Shown piece after piece: positions 1-8,529 of a stretch of 17,188 bases of DNA. Source of the DNA: Comamonadaceae bacterium (GTDB taxonomy: Bacteria; Pseudomonadota; Gammaproteobacteria; Burkholderiales; Burkholderiaceae_C). Position 1 is the stretch's first letter. Each line of letters begins with the position of its first letter. The position numbers and the translations under genes are program-made. A model generated the notes under the pieces. That model was not told the origin of the DNA, made no database searches, and saw nothing but the letters and a program-made list of their open reading frames with translations. The stretch lies in NCBI GenBank assembly GCA_947454585.1, contig CANGML010000012.1, forward strand, positions 1-17,188, written 5' to 3'.

Positions 1-1620
<1,620 letters not shown>

Positions 1621-1676
1621 TCAAAAAAGCCAAGGCGCCAAAGGTTCTGATTTTAGGCTGGGTTCAGGAGGCCCAA

Positions 1677-2129
1677 TCAGGGCTTGGCAGGGGTCTGCTT
1701 GCGCTCGGTGACAAAGCCAATGCGGTTCATACCCGCCTGTTGAGCAAGGTCCATGACCTCGACCACCCGCCCATACGGCACGCGCTCATCCGCACGCAAC
1801 TGCACCTCGGGTAATTCACCGCGGTCCCCCGCCAAAGCCTTGGAAGCCTGCGCGTTCAGGCTGCGCTTGAGGTCGTCCAACGCAATGGCTTTGTCGTCCA
1901 AATAGACCGCGCCCTTGGCGTCAATGCTGAGTTTGACAAAGCGCGGCGGCGCGCTGCTGGCCGGCGCACCGTCGGTTTTGGGTAAATCCAGCTTCAGGGC
2001 GCTGACCATCAAAGGCGCGGTGATGATGAAGATGACCAGCAAGACCATCATCACATCGACCAAAGGTGTGACGTTGATGTCACTCATGGGCGTTTGGCCT
2101 GGCGTGCGCTCAAAACGACCAAAAGCCAT
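1677..2129 (-). CDS. exbD: ExbD/TolR-family biopolymer transport protein
   Basis: This inner-membrane protein of the ExbD/TolR family works with the ExbB/TolQ-type channel encoded just upstream to turn proton-motive force into work in the envelope. It has 150 residues. A short cytoplasmic N-terminus leads into MSDINVTPLVDVMMVLLVIF, the family signature. The single membrane helix is about residues 24-44, with Asp25 as the expected protonatable residue, followed by a periplasmic domain of about 100 residues. Its ATG shares one base with the exbB stop (TGATG at 2127-2131), implying translational coupling. ExbD versus TolR cannot be settled from sequence alone. No tolA, tolB, pal or tonB is nearby, so the partner protein and substrate are unknown. 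ExbD is the usual label for the copy between dapB and leuS in this bacterial group. Confidence 0.93.
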   Translation of the reverse strand: MAFGRFERTPGQTPMSDINVTPLVDVMMVLLVIFIITAPLMVSALKLDLPKTDGAPASSAPPRFVKLSIDAKGAVYLDDKAIALDDLKRSLNAQASKALAGDRGELPEVQLRADERVPYGRVVEVMDLAQQAGMNRIGFVTERKQTPAKP

Positions 2130-2755
2130 CAGAGCGCCCGCAGGTCATGAGCAAAGCCTTCGAGCTCTTGCTCCAAACGATTGATGACGCGGCCCATGAC
2201 GTTAAAGGCCAGGACGGCGGGTAAGGCCACGCCCAAGCCCGCTGCCGTCATGATCAAGGCTTCACCCACGGGGCCTGCCACATGCGCAATCGTGAGCTGC
2301 CCGGCCGTGGCAATACCCGTGAGGGCGTGGTAGATGCCCCACACGGTTCCGAGCAGCCCCACAAAGGGTGCGGTAGAACCGACCGTGGCCAACAACACTT
2401 GTCCTGATTGCAGTCGATGCAACACCCCGTGCAAGGCATCGCGCAAGACGCGTGTGCGCTGGGCCAACACATCCCCCTGCGCACCCAAGGTGCCGTGCAG
2501 CAGTTGCTGATTGGCTTGCGCGAGTGGCAACAACACCGCCGTGCGTTCGAGCGCGGCCAACGCCTGAAGACCTTGCTGCACATCGCTGGCTTGCCAAAAA
2601 GCCGCTTTGCCATGGGCCACATCGGTACTCACCCGGTGCAACAACCAAGTTTTGTAAAAAATCACACTCCAACTGGCGACGGACATGGCCAGCAAACCAA
2701 GCGCCAGCGCGGCGCTGAGCGCGTCACCTTGAGGAGCGGTAGCCAAAGAATCCAT
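2129..2755 (-). CDS. exbB: MotA/TolQ/ExbB-family proton channel protein
   Basis: This is the channel-forming partner of the ExbD-like protein in the inner membrane. It has 208 residues. Helix 1 is at about 15-35. A cytoplasmic stretch rich in Ala, Leu and Gln follows. Helix 2 contains the family block TVGSTAPFVGLLGTVWGIY at 124-142, and helix 3 contains GEALIMTAAGLGVALPAV at 164-181. These are the conserved pore helices of ExbB/TolQ. The protein is slightly shorter than typical E. coli ExbB or TolQ. The ATG is at 2755, five bases after the dapB stop, and lacks a recognisable Shine-Dalgarno, which fits translation coupled to dapB. Its stop overlaps the exbD start. Family assignment is firm; the choice between ExbB and TolQ is by context only. 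Confidence 0.93.
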   Translation of the reverse strand: MDSLATAPQGDALSAALALGLLAMSVASWSVIFYKTWLLHRVSTDVAHGKAAFWQASDVQQGLQALAALERTAVLLPLAQANQQLLHGTLGAQGDVLAQRTRVLRDALHGVLHRLQSGQVLLATVGSTAPFVGLLGTVWGIYHALTGIATAGQLTIAHVAGPVGEALIMTAAGLGVALPAVLAFNVMGRVINRLEQELEGFAHDLRAL

Positions 2756-2760
2756 GCCGA

Positions 2761-3579
2761 CTAACGCAGATTTAACACATCAAACATGTCAAACAAGCCC
2801 TTGCTTTGACCGGCTAAAAAGCTGGCTGCGCGCAAGCTGCCTTGCGCATAAGTGGCTCGGCTAGACGACTTGTGCGTGACTTCAATGCGCTCGCCGGTGC
2901 CCGCAAACAACACGGTGTGGTCGCCCACAATGTCGCCGCCGCGAATGGTCGCAAATCCAATGGTGGAAGGGTCGCGCTCGCCGGTGTGGCCGTAGCGCTC
3001 GTAGACGGCGCAGTCTTTGAGGTCGCGACCCATGGCCTCAGCGATCACCTCGCCCATCTTGAGCGCGGTGCCCGAAGGCGCATCCACTTTATGACGGTGG
3101 TGCGCTTCGATGATTTCAATGTCGTAGCCCGTGGGCATGGCTTGGGCCGCCATTTGCAAGAGTTTCAAGGTCACATTCACGCCCACACTCATATTGGGAG
3201 CCATGACGATGGCGATGTCTTGCGCGGCTTCGGCGATTTCTGCTTTTTGCGCATCGGTGAACCCGGTGGTGCCAATGACCAGCTTGACGCCCAACGCACG
3301 GCAGACCTTCAAATGTGCCAAGGTGCCCTCGGGACGCGTGAAGTCAATCAACACTTGGCTGTTGTGCAAGCCTTTGCGCACATCGGCTTCGATCGTCACA
3401 CCGCTGGCTTGGCCCAAAAAGCCCGTGGCATCGTTGCCAATCCCTGGGCTAGACGGCACATCCAAGGCCCCCGCCAATTGGCAAGCGGGGTCTTGGCGCA
3501 CCGCTTCGATCAGCATCTGGCCCATGCGGCCGCTGGCGCCTGCGATGGCGACTTTTAAAGGGTTGGATACAGGGGCCAT
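2761..3579 (-). CDS. dapB: 4-hydroxy-tetrahydrodipicolinate reductase
   Basis: DapB reduces hydroxytetrahydrodipicolinate with NAD(P)H in the diaminopimelate pathway, which supplies lysine and the peptidoglycan cross-linking residue. It has 272 residues, the normal family length. The N-terminal Rossmann loop GASGRMG is at 14-20 and VIGTTGF at 101-107. The catalytic and substrate-binding block [15 protein letters not shown] is at 158-172, containing the His-His pair 160/161 and Lys164. The C-terminal [12 protein letters not shown] block closes the nucleotide-binding fold. It starts 22 bases after bamE on the same strand and is followed within 5 bases by exbB, so it appears to be the second gene of the bamE-dapB-exbB-exbD operon. 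Confidence 0.98.
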   Translation of the reverse strand: MAPVSNPLKVAIAGASGRMGQMLIEAVRQDPACQLAGALDVPSSPGIGNDATGFLGQASGVTIEADVRKGLHNSQVLIDFTRPEGTLAHLKVCRALGVKLVIGTTGFTDAQKAEIAEAAQDIAIVMAPNMSVGVNVTLKLLQMAAQAMPTGYDIEIIEAHHRHKVDAPSGTALKMGEVIAEAMGRDLKDCAVYERYGHTGERDPSTIGFATIRGGDIVGDHTVLFAGTGERIEVTHKSSSRATYAQGSLRAASFLAGQSKGLFDMFDVLNLR

Positions 3580-3601
3580 GGTGTGTCGGCTCTTTCAATC
3601 A

Positions 3602-4144
3602 TCAACGGGCCGGCTCGAGCGGCGGGTAGGTCACAGAGGGCATAGGCGCAACCGAGGAAGAAGCGGCCGCGGCGGCATGAGGTTTGGCCGGGAACTTGGC
3701 TAAGTCGGATTCGGTCGCCTTGAGTTCGGGCAGCTTGGTGGGTGAGCGGCGGCTGTCAAGCTGAGCCGCGAACTCCGCCTCGGTGGGCAGAGCATCGCCC
3801 TCCACCCGTTCAAGCACATTGTTTTTAAAGAAAACGCTGAAGCGGCGTTGTTGTGGTTCGGTGCCTTGACGACGAATCGTGAACGCATAGTCCCAGCGAT
3901 CCGCATGAAACAAGCTGGTCACCAAGGGTGTGCCTAACACGTCGCGCACAGTTTGGCGGGGCATACCAGGACGCAAGGCCTGCACCTGCTCACGTGAGAC
4001 GAAGTTGCCTTGCACCACTTCCGGCTTGTAAATGACGGGTGTCGAGCAAGCCATCAGTCCAAGCACCCCAGCCACGCCAAAAACGGCGACAAGCCGACGA
4101 GGTTGACGCAAAAAGTACAAGGCATTTCGACAGAATTCAAACAT
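3602..4144 (-). CDS. bamE: Outer-membrane assembly lipoprotein BamE (SmpA/OmlA)
   Basis: BamE is a small lipoprotein of the BAM complex, which inserts beta-barrel proteins into the outer membrane. I chose the ATG at 4144, giving 180 residues. It places a signal sequence ahead of the lipobox-like LMAC, with Cys33 as the lipidation site. An upstream in-frame start at 4237 would overlap fur and add a non-signal extension. The BamE fold spans roughly residues 38-115: YKPEVVQGN, then LRPGMPRQTVRDVLGTP (the helix-turn-helix pair and LGTP turn), then WDYAF. Residues from about 118 are a Pro/Ala/Ser-rich tail, longer than in E. coli BamE (about 113 residues in all). The gene diverges from fur and heads the operon with dapB, exbB, exbD and perhaps leuS. 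Confidence 0.94.
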   Translation of the reverse strand: MFEFCRNALYFLRQPRRLVAVFGVAGVLGLMACSTPVIYKPEVVQGNFVSREQVQALRPGMPRQTVRDVLGTPLVTSLFHADRWDYAFTIRRQGTEPQQRRFSVFFKNNVLERVEGDALPTEAEFAAQLDSRRSPTKLPELKATESDLAKFPAKPHAAAAASSSVAPMPSVTYPPLEPAR

Positions 4145-4228
4145 GGTGTGAAAGGCCGAATGAGGCTGTAAGGCTATGATTCGGTCATTGTAACGGTCCC
4201 CCCATTTCGGCTCAGCGAGAAAGACAAA
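4145..4228. promoter_or_regulatory. Divergent promoter region between bamE and fur
   Basis: These 84 bases separate two divergent start codons, so they must hold promoters for both unless transcription starts inside a gene. On the plus strand TATGAT (4175-4180) is a -10-like hexamer for fur. On the minus strand TACAAT (4187-4192) is a -10-like hexamer for bamE. Neither has a good -35 at 16-18 bases. I see no 19-base Fur box, so autoregulation by Fur is not supported here. Confidence 0.4.
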
Positions 4229-4663
4229 ATGGCACACCCAGACGATTTAAAAAGCACGGGCCTCAAGGTCACAGCACCTCGCCTGAAAATTCTGGAGATC
4301 TTTCAGAAAGGCGCTCAACGTCACATGACGGCGGAGGACGTGTACCGCCAATTGATTTTGCAAAAAATGGAAATTGGCCTTGCCACGGTCTACCGCGTGC
4401 TGATGCAGTTCGAACAAGCCGACATTTTGAAGCGCAGCCACTTTGAGAGTGAGCGCGCCGTCTACGAACTCAACGAAGGCGAGCACCACGACCACTTGGT
4501 CTGTCTAGACTGCGGGCGTGTGGAAGAGTTTCATGACGCGGAGATTGAGGCTCTGCAAATCAAAATTGCGCAACGGCAAGGATTTGAAATCGCCGACCAT
4601 GCACTGAGCCTGTATGCGCACTGCAAAAAGGAAAGCTGCGAACATCGGCCTACAGGCCGGTAA
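4229..4663 (+). CDS. fur: Ferric uptake regulator Fur
   Basis: Fur is a metal-dependent DNA-binding repressor that controls iron uptake and storage genes. It has 144 residues, close to the E. coli length. The winged-helix domain covers about residues 1-82, with TAPRLKILEIF at 15-25 and the recognition-helix block LATVYRVLMQFEQADIL at 51-67. The dimerisation and metal domain begins with HHDHLVCLDCG at 86-96. Cys92/Cys95 form the structural zinc pair, and His86, His87 and His89 are metal ligands. A second Cys pair, Cys132 and Cys137, is near the C-terminus, as in E. coli Fur. The purine-rich GAGAAAG about 7 bases before the ATG is a modest ribosome site. It diverges from bamE and converges on hprK with a 5-base gap. 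Confidence 0.97.
   Translation: MAHPDDLKSTGLKVTAPRLKILEIFQKGAQRHMTAEDVYRQLILQKMEIGLATVYRVLMQFEQADILKRSHFESERAVYELNEGEHHDHLVCLDCGRVEEFHDAEIEALQIKIAQRQGFEIADHALSLYAHCKKESCEHRPTGR
4644..4661. repeat. Short hairpin at the fur/hprK convergent junction
   Basis: ATCGGCC (4644-4650) pairs with GGCCGGT (4655-4661), one pair being G-T, around a TACA loop. It lies over the last codons and stop of fur. A T-rich patch (4668-4677) follows on the plus strand after six bases. It could act as a weak terminator for fur, but the T-run is not directly adjacent, so this is tentative. Confidence 0.35.
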
Positions 4664-4668
4664 GTTGC

Positions 4669-5616
4669 TTATTTTTCAGACATGGCGCGCTGATGGCGCG
4701 CGATGAATTCTTGGTAGGTGTCCACGCCACGCAATTGCAAAATGGAGTTGCGCACCGCAGCCTCCACCAACACCGCAATGTTGCGACCCGCCACCACTTG
4801 AATCACCACTTTGCGCACGGGCACGCCGAGCACATCTTGCGACAGGGGCTCATGCGGCAAGCGCTCGTAATCACGCTCGAGGGTTTCTTTGCGAACCAGA
4901 TGCACGATGAGTTTCAAGCGCATCTTGCGACGCACCGCGGTCTCTCCAAAGATGGCACGAATGTCCAACAAACCAATGCCGCGCACCTCCAGCAGGTTTT
5001 GCAACAACTCGGGGCAGCGACCTTCAATGGTGGTCTGGTTGATGCGGTACAAGTCCACCGCATCGTCAGCGACTAAACCGTTGCCGCGTGAAATCAATTC
5101 CAGGCCCAGTTCACTTTTGCCCAAACCTGACTCGCCGGTGATCATCACCCCCAAGCCCAAAATATCCATGAACACCCCGTGCATGGTGGTGCGGTCGGCG
5201 AAGTGCTTGGACAAATAGGCGCGCAGCACATCAATCACAAACGCCGCCGACTCATGCGTGGTGAACAACGGAATTTGGGCGCGTTCGCACATGGCGACTA
5301 AGGCTTCTGTGGGATGCTGGCCATCGGCCAATACCAGAACCGGTGGCTCTAGCGTCACGATGCGCGCGATACGCCGGGCGCAGTCCTCTGCAGAGTGCTG
5401 GCTCACGTAATTGGCTTCACGTTCGCCCAACACTTGTACGCGGTAGGGATGGATGTAGTTCAGGTAACCAACAAGGTCAGCGCCGGAACGTGCGCTGCGC
5501 ACGGCGACCTCATCAAAGTGGCGTTCAGAGGCGCCAAGGCCGGCAACCCACTCCCATCGGAGACGGGCACGAAAGGCCTCAAACAGCACATCCGCGCTGA
5601 TAACCGAGGGCCTCAC
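4669..5616 (-). CDS. hprK: HPr kinase/phosphorylase
   Basis: HprK is the bifunctional enzyme that phosphorylates and dephosphorylates a regulatory serine on HPr-type phosphocarriers. In proteobacteria it is usually tied to the regulatory PTS rather than to sugar uptake. It has 315 residues, the usual length. The C-terminal catalytic domain has the Walker A loop GESGLGKS at 161-168 and the family signature [17 protein letters not shown] at 208-224. The upstream conserved His is in [11 protein letters not shown] (144-154). The start is GTG at 5616, which shares the four bases GTGA with the ptsN stop. The N-terminus [13 protein letters not shown] fits the family, so this start is preferred. It is probably co-transcribed with ptsN and converges on fur. 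Confidence 0.96.
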   Translation of the reverse strand: MRPSVISADVLFEAFRARLRWEWVAGLGASERHFDEVAVRSARSGADLVGYLNYIHPYRVQVLGEREANYVSQHSAEDCARRIARIVTLEPPVLVLADGQHPTEALVAMCERAQIPLFTTHESAAFVIDVLRAYLSKHFADRTTMHGVFMDILGLGVMITGESGLGKSELGLELISRGNGLVADDAVDLYRINQTTIEGRCPELLQNLLEVRGIGLLDIRAIFGETAVRRKMRLKLIVHLVRKETLERDYERLPHEPLSQDVLGVPVRKVVIQVVAGRNIAVLVEAAVRNSILQLRGVDTYQEFIARHQRAMSEK

Positions 5617-6077
5617 GGCTGCACCGAATTCCAGGTGGAGATGATGCGGTGTAACTCGAGCGCGTCATCACAGGTTTTGATTTTTTCCCGCAAGCCGGTG
5701 TCGCTGAGCAGCTCAGCGATTTCAGAGAGGATTTCTAGGTGCTTTTGCGTGGACGCTTCAGGAACCAGCAAAAAGATCAGCAAACTGACTGGCTTCTCAT
5801 CGGGCGCGTCAAAACCAATCGATTGATCCAGTTGAAACACGGCCGCCATCGGCGACTTCAAGCCCTTGATACGGCCATGCGGAATCGCCACGCCATGACC
5901 CAAGCCCGTTGAGCCCAAGCGCTCCCGCGCAAACAAACTCTCAGCCACCAGCGCGCGATTGAGGCCGTGCAGCCCCTCAAAAAGCAAACCCGCCTCTTCA
6001 AAGGCGCGCTTTTTACTGGTGACCTCAACGCGCACAAGAACTTGCGCAGGGGTAAGGATGGAAGCTAGGCGGTTCAT
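5613..6077 (-). CDS. ptsN: PTS IIA-like nitrogen regulatory protein PtsN (EIIA-Ntr)
   Basis: PtsN is the terminal phosphoacceptor of the nitrogen-related PTS (PtsP-NPr-PtsN). In its two phosphorylation states it regulates potassium transport, nitrogen and other pathways through protein contacts. From the ATG at 6077 it has 154 residues. The active-site block [14 protein letters not shown] spans 56-69, with phosphorylatable His67. The family helix [12 protein letters not shown] is at 113-124. An upstream ATG at 6125 would place the N-terminus inside the hpf terminator and add 16 non-conserved residues, so I reject it. No clear Shine-Dalgarno precedes 6077. It overlaps hprK by 4 bases and is separated from hpf by a strong hairpin. 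Confidence 0.95.
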   Translation of the reverse strand: MNRLASILTPAQVLVRVEVTSKKRAFEEAGLLFEGLHGLNRALVAESLFARERLGSTGLGHGVAIPHGRIKGLKSPMAAVFQLDQSIGFDAPDEKPVSLLIFLLVPEASTQKHLEILSEIAELLSDTGLREKIKTCDDALELHRIISTWNSVQP

Positions 6078-6089
6078 GATTGAGCGCAG

Positions 6090-6119
6090 ATTATGCACCC
6101 GCGAATGAACTGTCTCCAA
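6090..6119 (-). promoter_or_regulatory. Candidate sigma-70 promoter for ptsN-hprK
   Basis: On the minus strand TTGGAG (6114-6119) and CATAAT (6090-6095) are separated by 18 bases, matching 3 of 6 and 5 of 6 consensus positions. It lies directly after the hpf terminator, where ptsN needs its own promoter. The predicted start would fall near 6082, only about five bases before the ATG at 6077, so the mRNA would be almost leaderless. Confidence 0.4.
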
Positions 6120-6124
6120 AAGCA

Positions 6125-6151
6125 CAAAACCGCCACAAAAGGGCGGTTTTG
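6125..6151 (-). terminator. Rho-independent terminator between hpf and ptsN
   Basis: CAAAACCGCC (6125-6134) pairs perfectly with GGCGGTTTTG (6142-6151) across a 7-base loop. Read on the minus strand, the GC-rich stem core ends in a TTTT run, as expected of an intrinsic terminator 22 bases past the hpf stop. The A/T flanks make it nearly symmetric, so it could work in both directions. Confidence 0.85.
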
Positions 6152-6172
6152 AGAAGTTTCTAGCAGGTCAGA

Positions 6173-6499
6173 TCAGGCCATTTCGGAGCTGACATGGTGG
6201 TGGTCTTTCAGCCGGTCTTTGTGCTTGACCACTTGTCGGTCCAATTTGTCCATCAGCTCATCGATCGCTGCATACATGTTCTCGTGTGCGCTTTCTGCAA
6301 ACAAGTCGCTGCCTTTGACGTGGATATTGCATTCAGCCTTTTGACGGCGTTCTTTTTCGGTTTGGTTCTCTATGCTCAACAACACCTTGACACCCACCAC
6401 TTGATCAAAATGTCGGGTGATGCGGTCCAACTTGCCCTCCACATAAGCGCGCAAGGCGGGCGTTACTTCAAGATGATGTCCACTGATCGTCAAGTTCAT
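6173..6499 (-). CDS. hpf: Ribosome hibernation-promoting factor, short form
   Basis: HPF/YfiA-family proteins bind the small ribosomal subunit in the tRNA and mRNA channel and inactivate ribosomes when growth slows. From the ATG at 6499 it has 108 residues, a short form without the long-HPF dimerisation tail. It begins [20 protein letters not shown], the standard family N-terminus. [14 protein letters not shown] at 31-44 supplies the beta strands and [19 protein letters not shown] at 77-95 the last helix. GGAGG (6506-6510) is six bases upstream and decides this start over an ATG at 6574. The gene sits upstream of ptsN, as in many proteobacteria, but rpoN, which commonly precedes hpf, is not present; corA lies divergently there instead. 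Confidence 0.96.
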   Translation of the reverse strand: MNLTISGHHLEVTPALRAYVEGKLDRITRHFDQVVGVKVLLSIENQTEKERRQKAECNIHVKGSDLFAESAHENMYAAIDELMDKLDRQVVKHKDRLKDHHHVSSEMA

Positions 6500-6530
6500 A
6501 AAAAACCTCCATGGGTGAGTTAGCGCTTTC

Positions 6531-6559
6531 ACTATGCCCCTTCCTTGAATGAAAGGCAA
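6531..6559 (-). promoter_or_regulatory. Candidate sigma-70 promoter for hpf
   Basis: On the minus strand TTGCCT (6554-6559) and CATAGT (6531-6536) are 17 bases apart, each matching 4 of 6 consensus positions. The predicted transcription start is near 6524, giving a leader of about 25 bases that contains the GGAGG ribosome site. Confidence 0.45.
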
Positions 6560-6623
6560 TGGGGGTGAGCGCAATATTGCACCAAAACATCCTCCGGAAA
6601 ACCCCTAGGTGGCTCCGTCGCAG

Positions 6624-6632
6624 TGCCATAAT
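6624..6632 (+). promoter_or_regulatory. Candidate extended -10 promoter for corA
   Basis: TGcCATAAT combines the TGn extension with a -10 hexamer matching 5 of 6 positions. No good -35 is found 16-18 bases upstream, which extended -10 promoters often tolerate. A start near 6640 would give a corA leader of about 140 bases. It lies back to back with the hpf promoter. Confidence 0.4.
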
Positions 6633-6650
6633 CTGAGACAGATCAACAGC

Positions 6651-6756
6651 GGAGCTATCTCCTTGGAAACCTACCCTAGTCGGTAGCTTTCGGATCGCAC
6701 CTGGCCCTTTTGTCGCCGCGCGAATTCGAAAGCTGCATCTCCCACCCTTCGAATTT
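6651..6756 (+). promoter_or_regulatory. Hairpin-rich leader upstream of corA
   Basis: Three inverted repeats lie in the region expected to be the corA 5' leader. GGAG/CTCC is at 6651-6654 and 6659-6662. CTACC/GGTAG is at 6671-6675 and 6682-6686 with a 6-base loop. AATTCGAA/TTCGAATT is at 6723-6730 and 6748-6755 with a 17-base loop, extendable by one G-T pair. The last ends about 16 bases before the AAGGA ribosome site. No known riboswitch family is recognised; a regulatory role is inference only. Confidence 0.35.
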
Positions 6757-6781
6757 CTGTGCCCCAAGCGCAAGGACTGCC

Positions 6782-7768
6782 ATGCTCAATATCTTCACGC
6801 TGGCCAACGGTCGTCTCTTTCAAGAAGAGATCGAATCGCTGGAAGAACTTTCCAAATTCCAACCCATCTGGGTTGACCTCGAAGCGCCCACGCTGGAGGA
6901 AAAACGCTGGATCAAGCAGTATTACGGACTGTCTATCCCCGAAGATGCGATGGACGAGGACATCGAAGAATCGGCCCGCTTTTATGAAGAGGACAACGGC
7001 GAACTCCACATCCGCAGCGACTTTTTGATCGCTCAAGAAGACGAGCCACGTACGGTCCGCGTGGCCTTCATCTTGAACCAAAACAACAGCTCTCTGCGCA
7101 GCCGTGGCGTGTTGTTCTCGATCCACGACGAAGACGTGCCCGTCTTTCGCCTGCTACGCATGCGTGCCCGCCGCGCACCCGGCTTGATCGAAGACGACAA
7201 AGATGTGTTGCTCAAGCTGTTTGATGCCGACGCTGAATACTCAGCAGACACCTTAGAAGATATTTACGACCAACTCGAGCGCGCCGGGAAACTGGTGTTG
7301 TCCGAGAACGTGACCGACGAACTCGCGGGCGAAGTGCTGGGCGCTATTGCCCGCCAAGAAGACTTGAATGGCCGCATTCGCCGTAACGTGATGGACACGC
7401 GCCGCGCGGTCAGCTTCATGATGCGCTCGCGCATGCTCAACGCGGACCAGTTTGAAGAAGCGCGCCAAATCTTGCGCGACATCGAATCGCTGGACAACCA
7501 CACCGCGTTCTTGTTTGACAAGATCAACTTCTTGATGGACGCCACCGTGGGTTTCATCAACATCAACCAGAACAAGATCATCAAGATCTTTTCGGTGGCC
7601 AGCGTGGCCTTGCTGCCTCCTACCTTGATCGCCAGCATTTACGGCATGAACTTCCAATTCATGCCTGAGCTGGACAAGACTTGGGGTTACCCGATGGCCT
7701 TGGGTCTGATGATTGCCAGCGCCTTGGTGCCCATGTGGTATTTCCGCAAGCGCGGCTGGCTCAAGTGA
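6782..7768 (+). CDS. corA: Magnesium/cobalt transporter CorA
   Basis: CorA is a pentameric inner-membrane channel for Mg2+, also passing Co2+ and Ni2+. From the ATG at 6782 it has 328 residues. AAGGA about seven bases upstream supports this start over an in-frame ATG at 6710 inside the leader. The long acidic cytoplasmic domain (about 1-265) includes the helical stretch DTLEDIYDQLERAGKL (156-171). Two membrane helices follow, at about 266-287 and 303-321. The signature YGMN is at 287-290 (GMN 288-290), and the C-terminus is basic (FRKRGWLK). All features are complete and typical. It stands alone on its strand, divergent from hpf and convergent with mtnN, whose stop codon abuts its own. Confidence 0.96.
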   Translation: MLNIFTLANGRLFQEEIESLEELSKFQPIWVDLEAPTLEEKRWIKQYYGLSIPEDAMDEDIEESARFYEEDNGELHIRSDFLIAQEDEPRTVRVAFILNQNNSSLRSRGVLFSIHDEDVPVFRLLRMRARRAPGLIEDDKDVLLKLFDADAEYSADTLEDIYDQLERAGKLVLSENVTDELAGEVLGAIARQEDLNGRIRRNVMDTRRAVSFMMRSRMLNADQFEEARQILRDIESLDNHTAFLFDKINFLMDATVGFININQNKIIKIFSVASVALLPPTLIASIYGMNFQFMPELDKTWGYPMALGLMIASALVPMWYFRKRGWLK

Positions 7769-8527
7769 TCACGCCGGCAGCGTGGACAGCAAGCGGTCCA
7801 ACACCGCCACGCTGTAGCGACTGGCGATGGTTTGGATAAATTTCGGAAAATCGACGTGCGCCGTATCGTCAGCGCGGTCTGAAATGGTGCGCACCGCTGC
7901 CAAAGGCACGCCGTAATCGTGACACACCTGCGCCATCGCTGCGCACTCCATCTCCACCGCCAAGGCCTCTGGCAACTCGCGCTGCAAAGCCTGGCTCTCC
8001 AGCGTTTGCGACACAAAGCGGTCACCACTGGCGATCAGCCCTTGATGGACTTGGGCGTTTTCTAACTTGATCGTGAGCCACTCAGCTTGCGGCAATGACG
8101 CGCACAAGTCTTGCAAGGCCAAGGGCGCAGCCGCTGCCAAGGCATTGCTTAACGAGGTGTCAGCAGGGAAACGCGTCATACGCGTCAGGGGCACCTCGTG
8201 TCGCGGGAACAGCGGCGAAGCATCCATGTCGTGTTGGATGAAGTCACGCGCCACCACCACATCGCCCACGCGCACATGAGGCGCTAAGCCGCCTGCGACA
8301 CCGGTGAACACCATGCGGGTGACACCAAAGCGCTCAATCAGGGTCGTCGCTGTGGTCGCCGCCGCCACTTTGCCAATGCGGGAGAGAACGGCCACCACCT
8401 CGTGACCATGCCAATGACCGAGCCAAAACTCACGTCCAGCGACAGTGGTTTTTTGTTCGTCGGGCATGCGGGCCAGCACCGCCGCCAGCTCTTCGTGCAT
8501 GGCGCTGACCAACGCAAGCCGAGGCAT
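7769..8527 (-). CDS. mtnN: 5'-methylthioadenosine/S-adenosylhomocysteine nucleosidase
   Basis: MtnN hydrolyses the N-glycosidic bond of methylthioadenosine, S-adenosylhomocysteine and 5'-deoxyadenosine, clearing inhibitory by-products of methylation, polyamine and radical-SAM chemistry. It has 252 residues, about 20 more than E. coli MtnN. It begins with LALVSAMHEELAAV, containing the conserved Glu12. FTGVAGGL is at 74-81, then ASGDRFV at 166-172. VEMECAAMAQV at 191-201 carries the ribose-binding Glu-Met-Glu (192-194). RTISDRADD at 213-221 carries the catalytic Asp217. The extra residues lie mainly around 104-160. It starts two bases after the fadD stop without an obvious ribosome site, suggesting coupled translation as the last gene of the pnt-fadD operon. 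Confidence 0.93.
   Translation of the reverse strand: MPRLALVSAMHEELAAVLARMPDEQKTTVAGREFWLGHWHGHEVVAVLSRIGKVAAATTATTLIERFGVTRMVFTGVAGGLAPHVRVGDVVVARDFIQHDMDASPLFPRHEVPLTRMTRFPADTSLSNALAAAAPLALQDLCASLPQAEWLTIKLENAQVHQGLIASGDRFVSQTLESQALQRELPEALAVEMECAAMAQVCHDYGVPLAAVRTISDRADDTAHVDFPKFIQTIASRYSVAVLDRLLSTLPA
7778..7814. repeat. Inverted repeat just past the corA stop, inside mtnN
   Basis: CAGCGTGG (7778-7785) is the exact reverse complement of CCACGCTG (7807-7814), with 21 bases between. It begins 10 bases after the corA stop and lies in the 3' coding end of mtnN. It could form a hairpin in either transcript, but has no following T-run, so a terminator role is unproven. Confidence 0.3.
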
Positions 8528-8529
8528 GG

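Noticed and set aside
2842..3558. A 238-codon plus-strand frame opposite dapB
   Set aside because: It is antisense to dapB with shadow-like composition, and has no ribosome site or family resemblance.
4145..4237. N-terminal extension of bamE
   Set aside because: It would overlap the start of fur and place residues before the lipoprotein signal sequence.
6566..6590. Sigma-54 promoter upstream of hpf (TTGGTGCAATATTGC on the minus strand)
   Set aside because: The GG and GC elements are 9 bases apart instead of 10, and the next GC gives 11, so it does not fit the -24/-12 rule.
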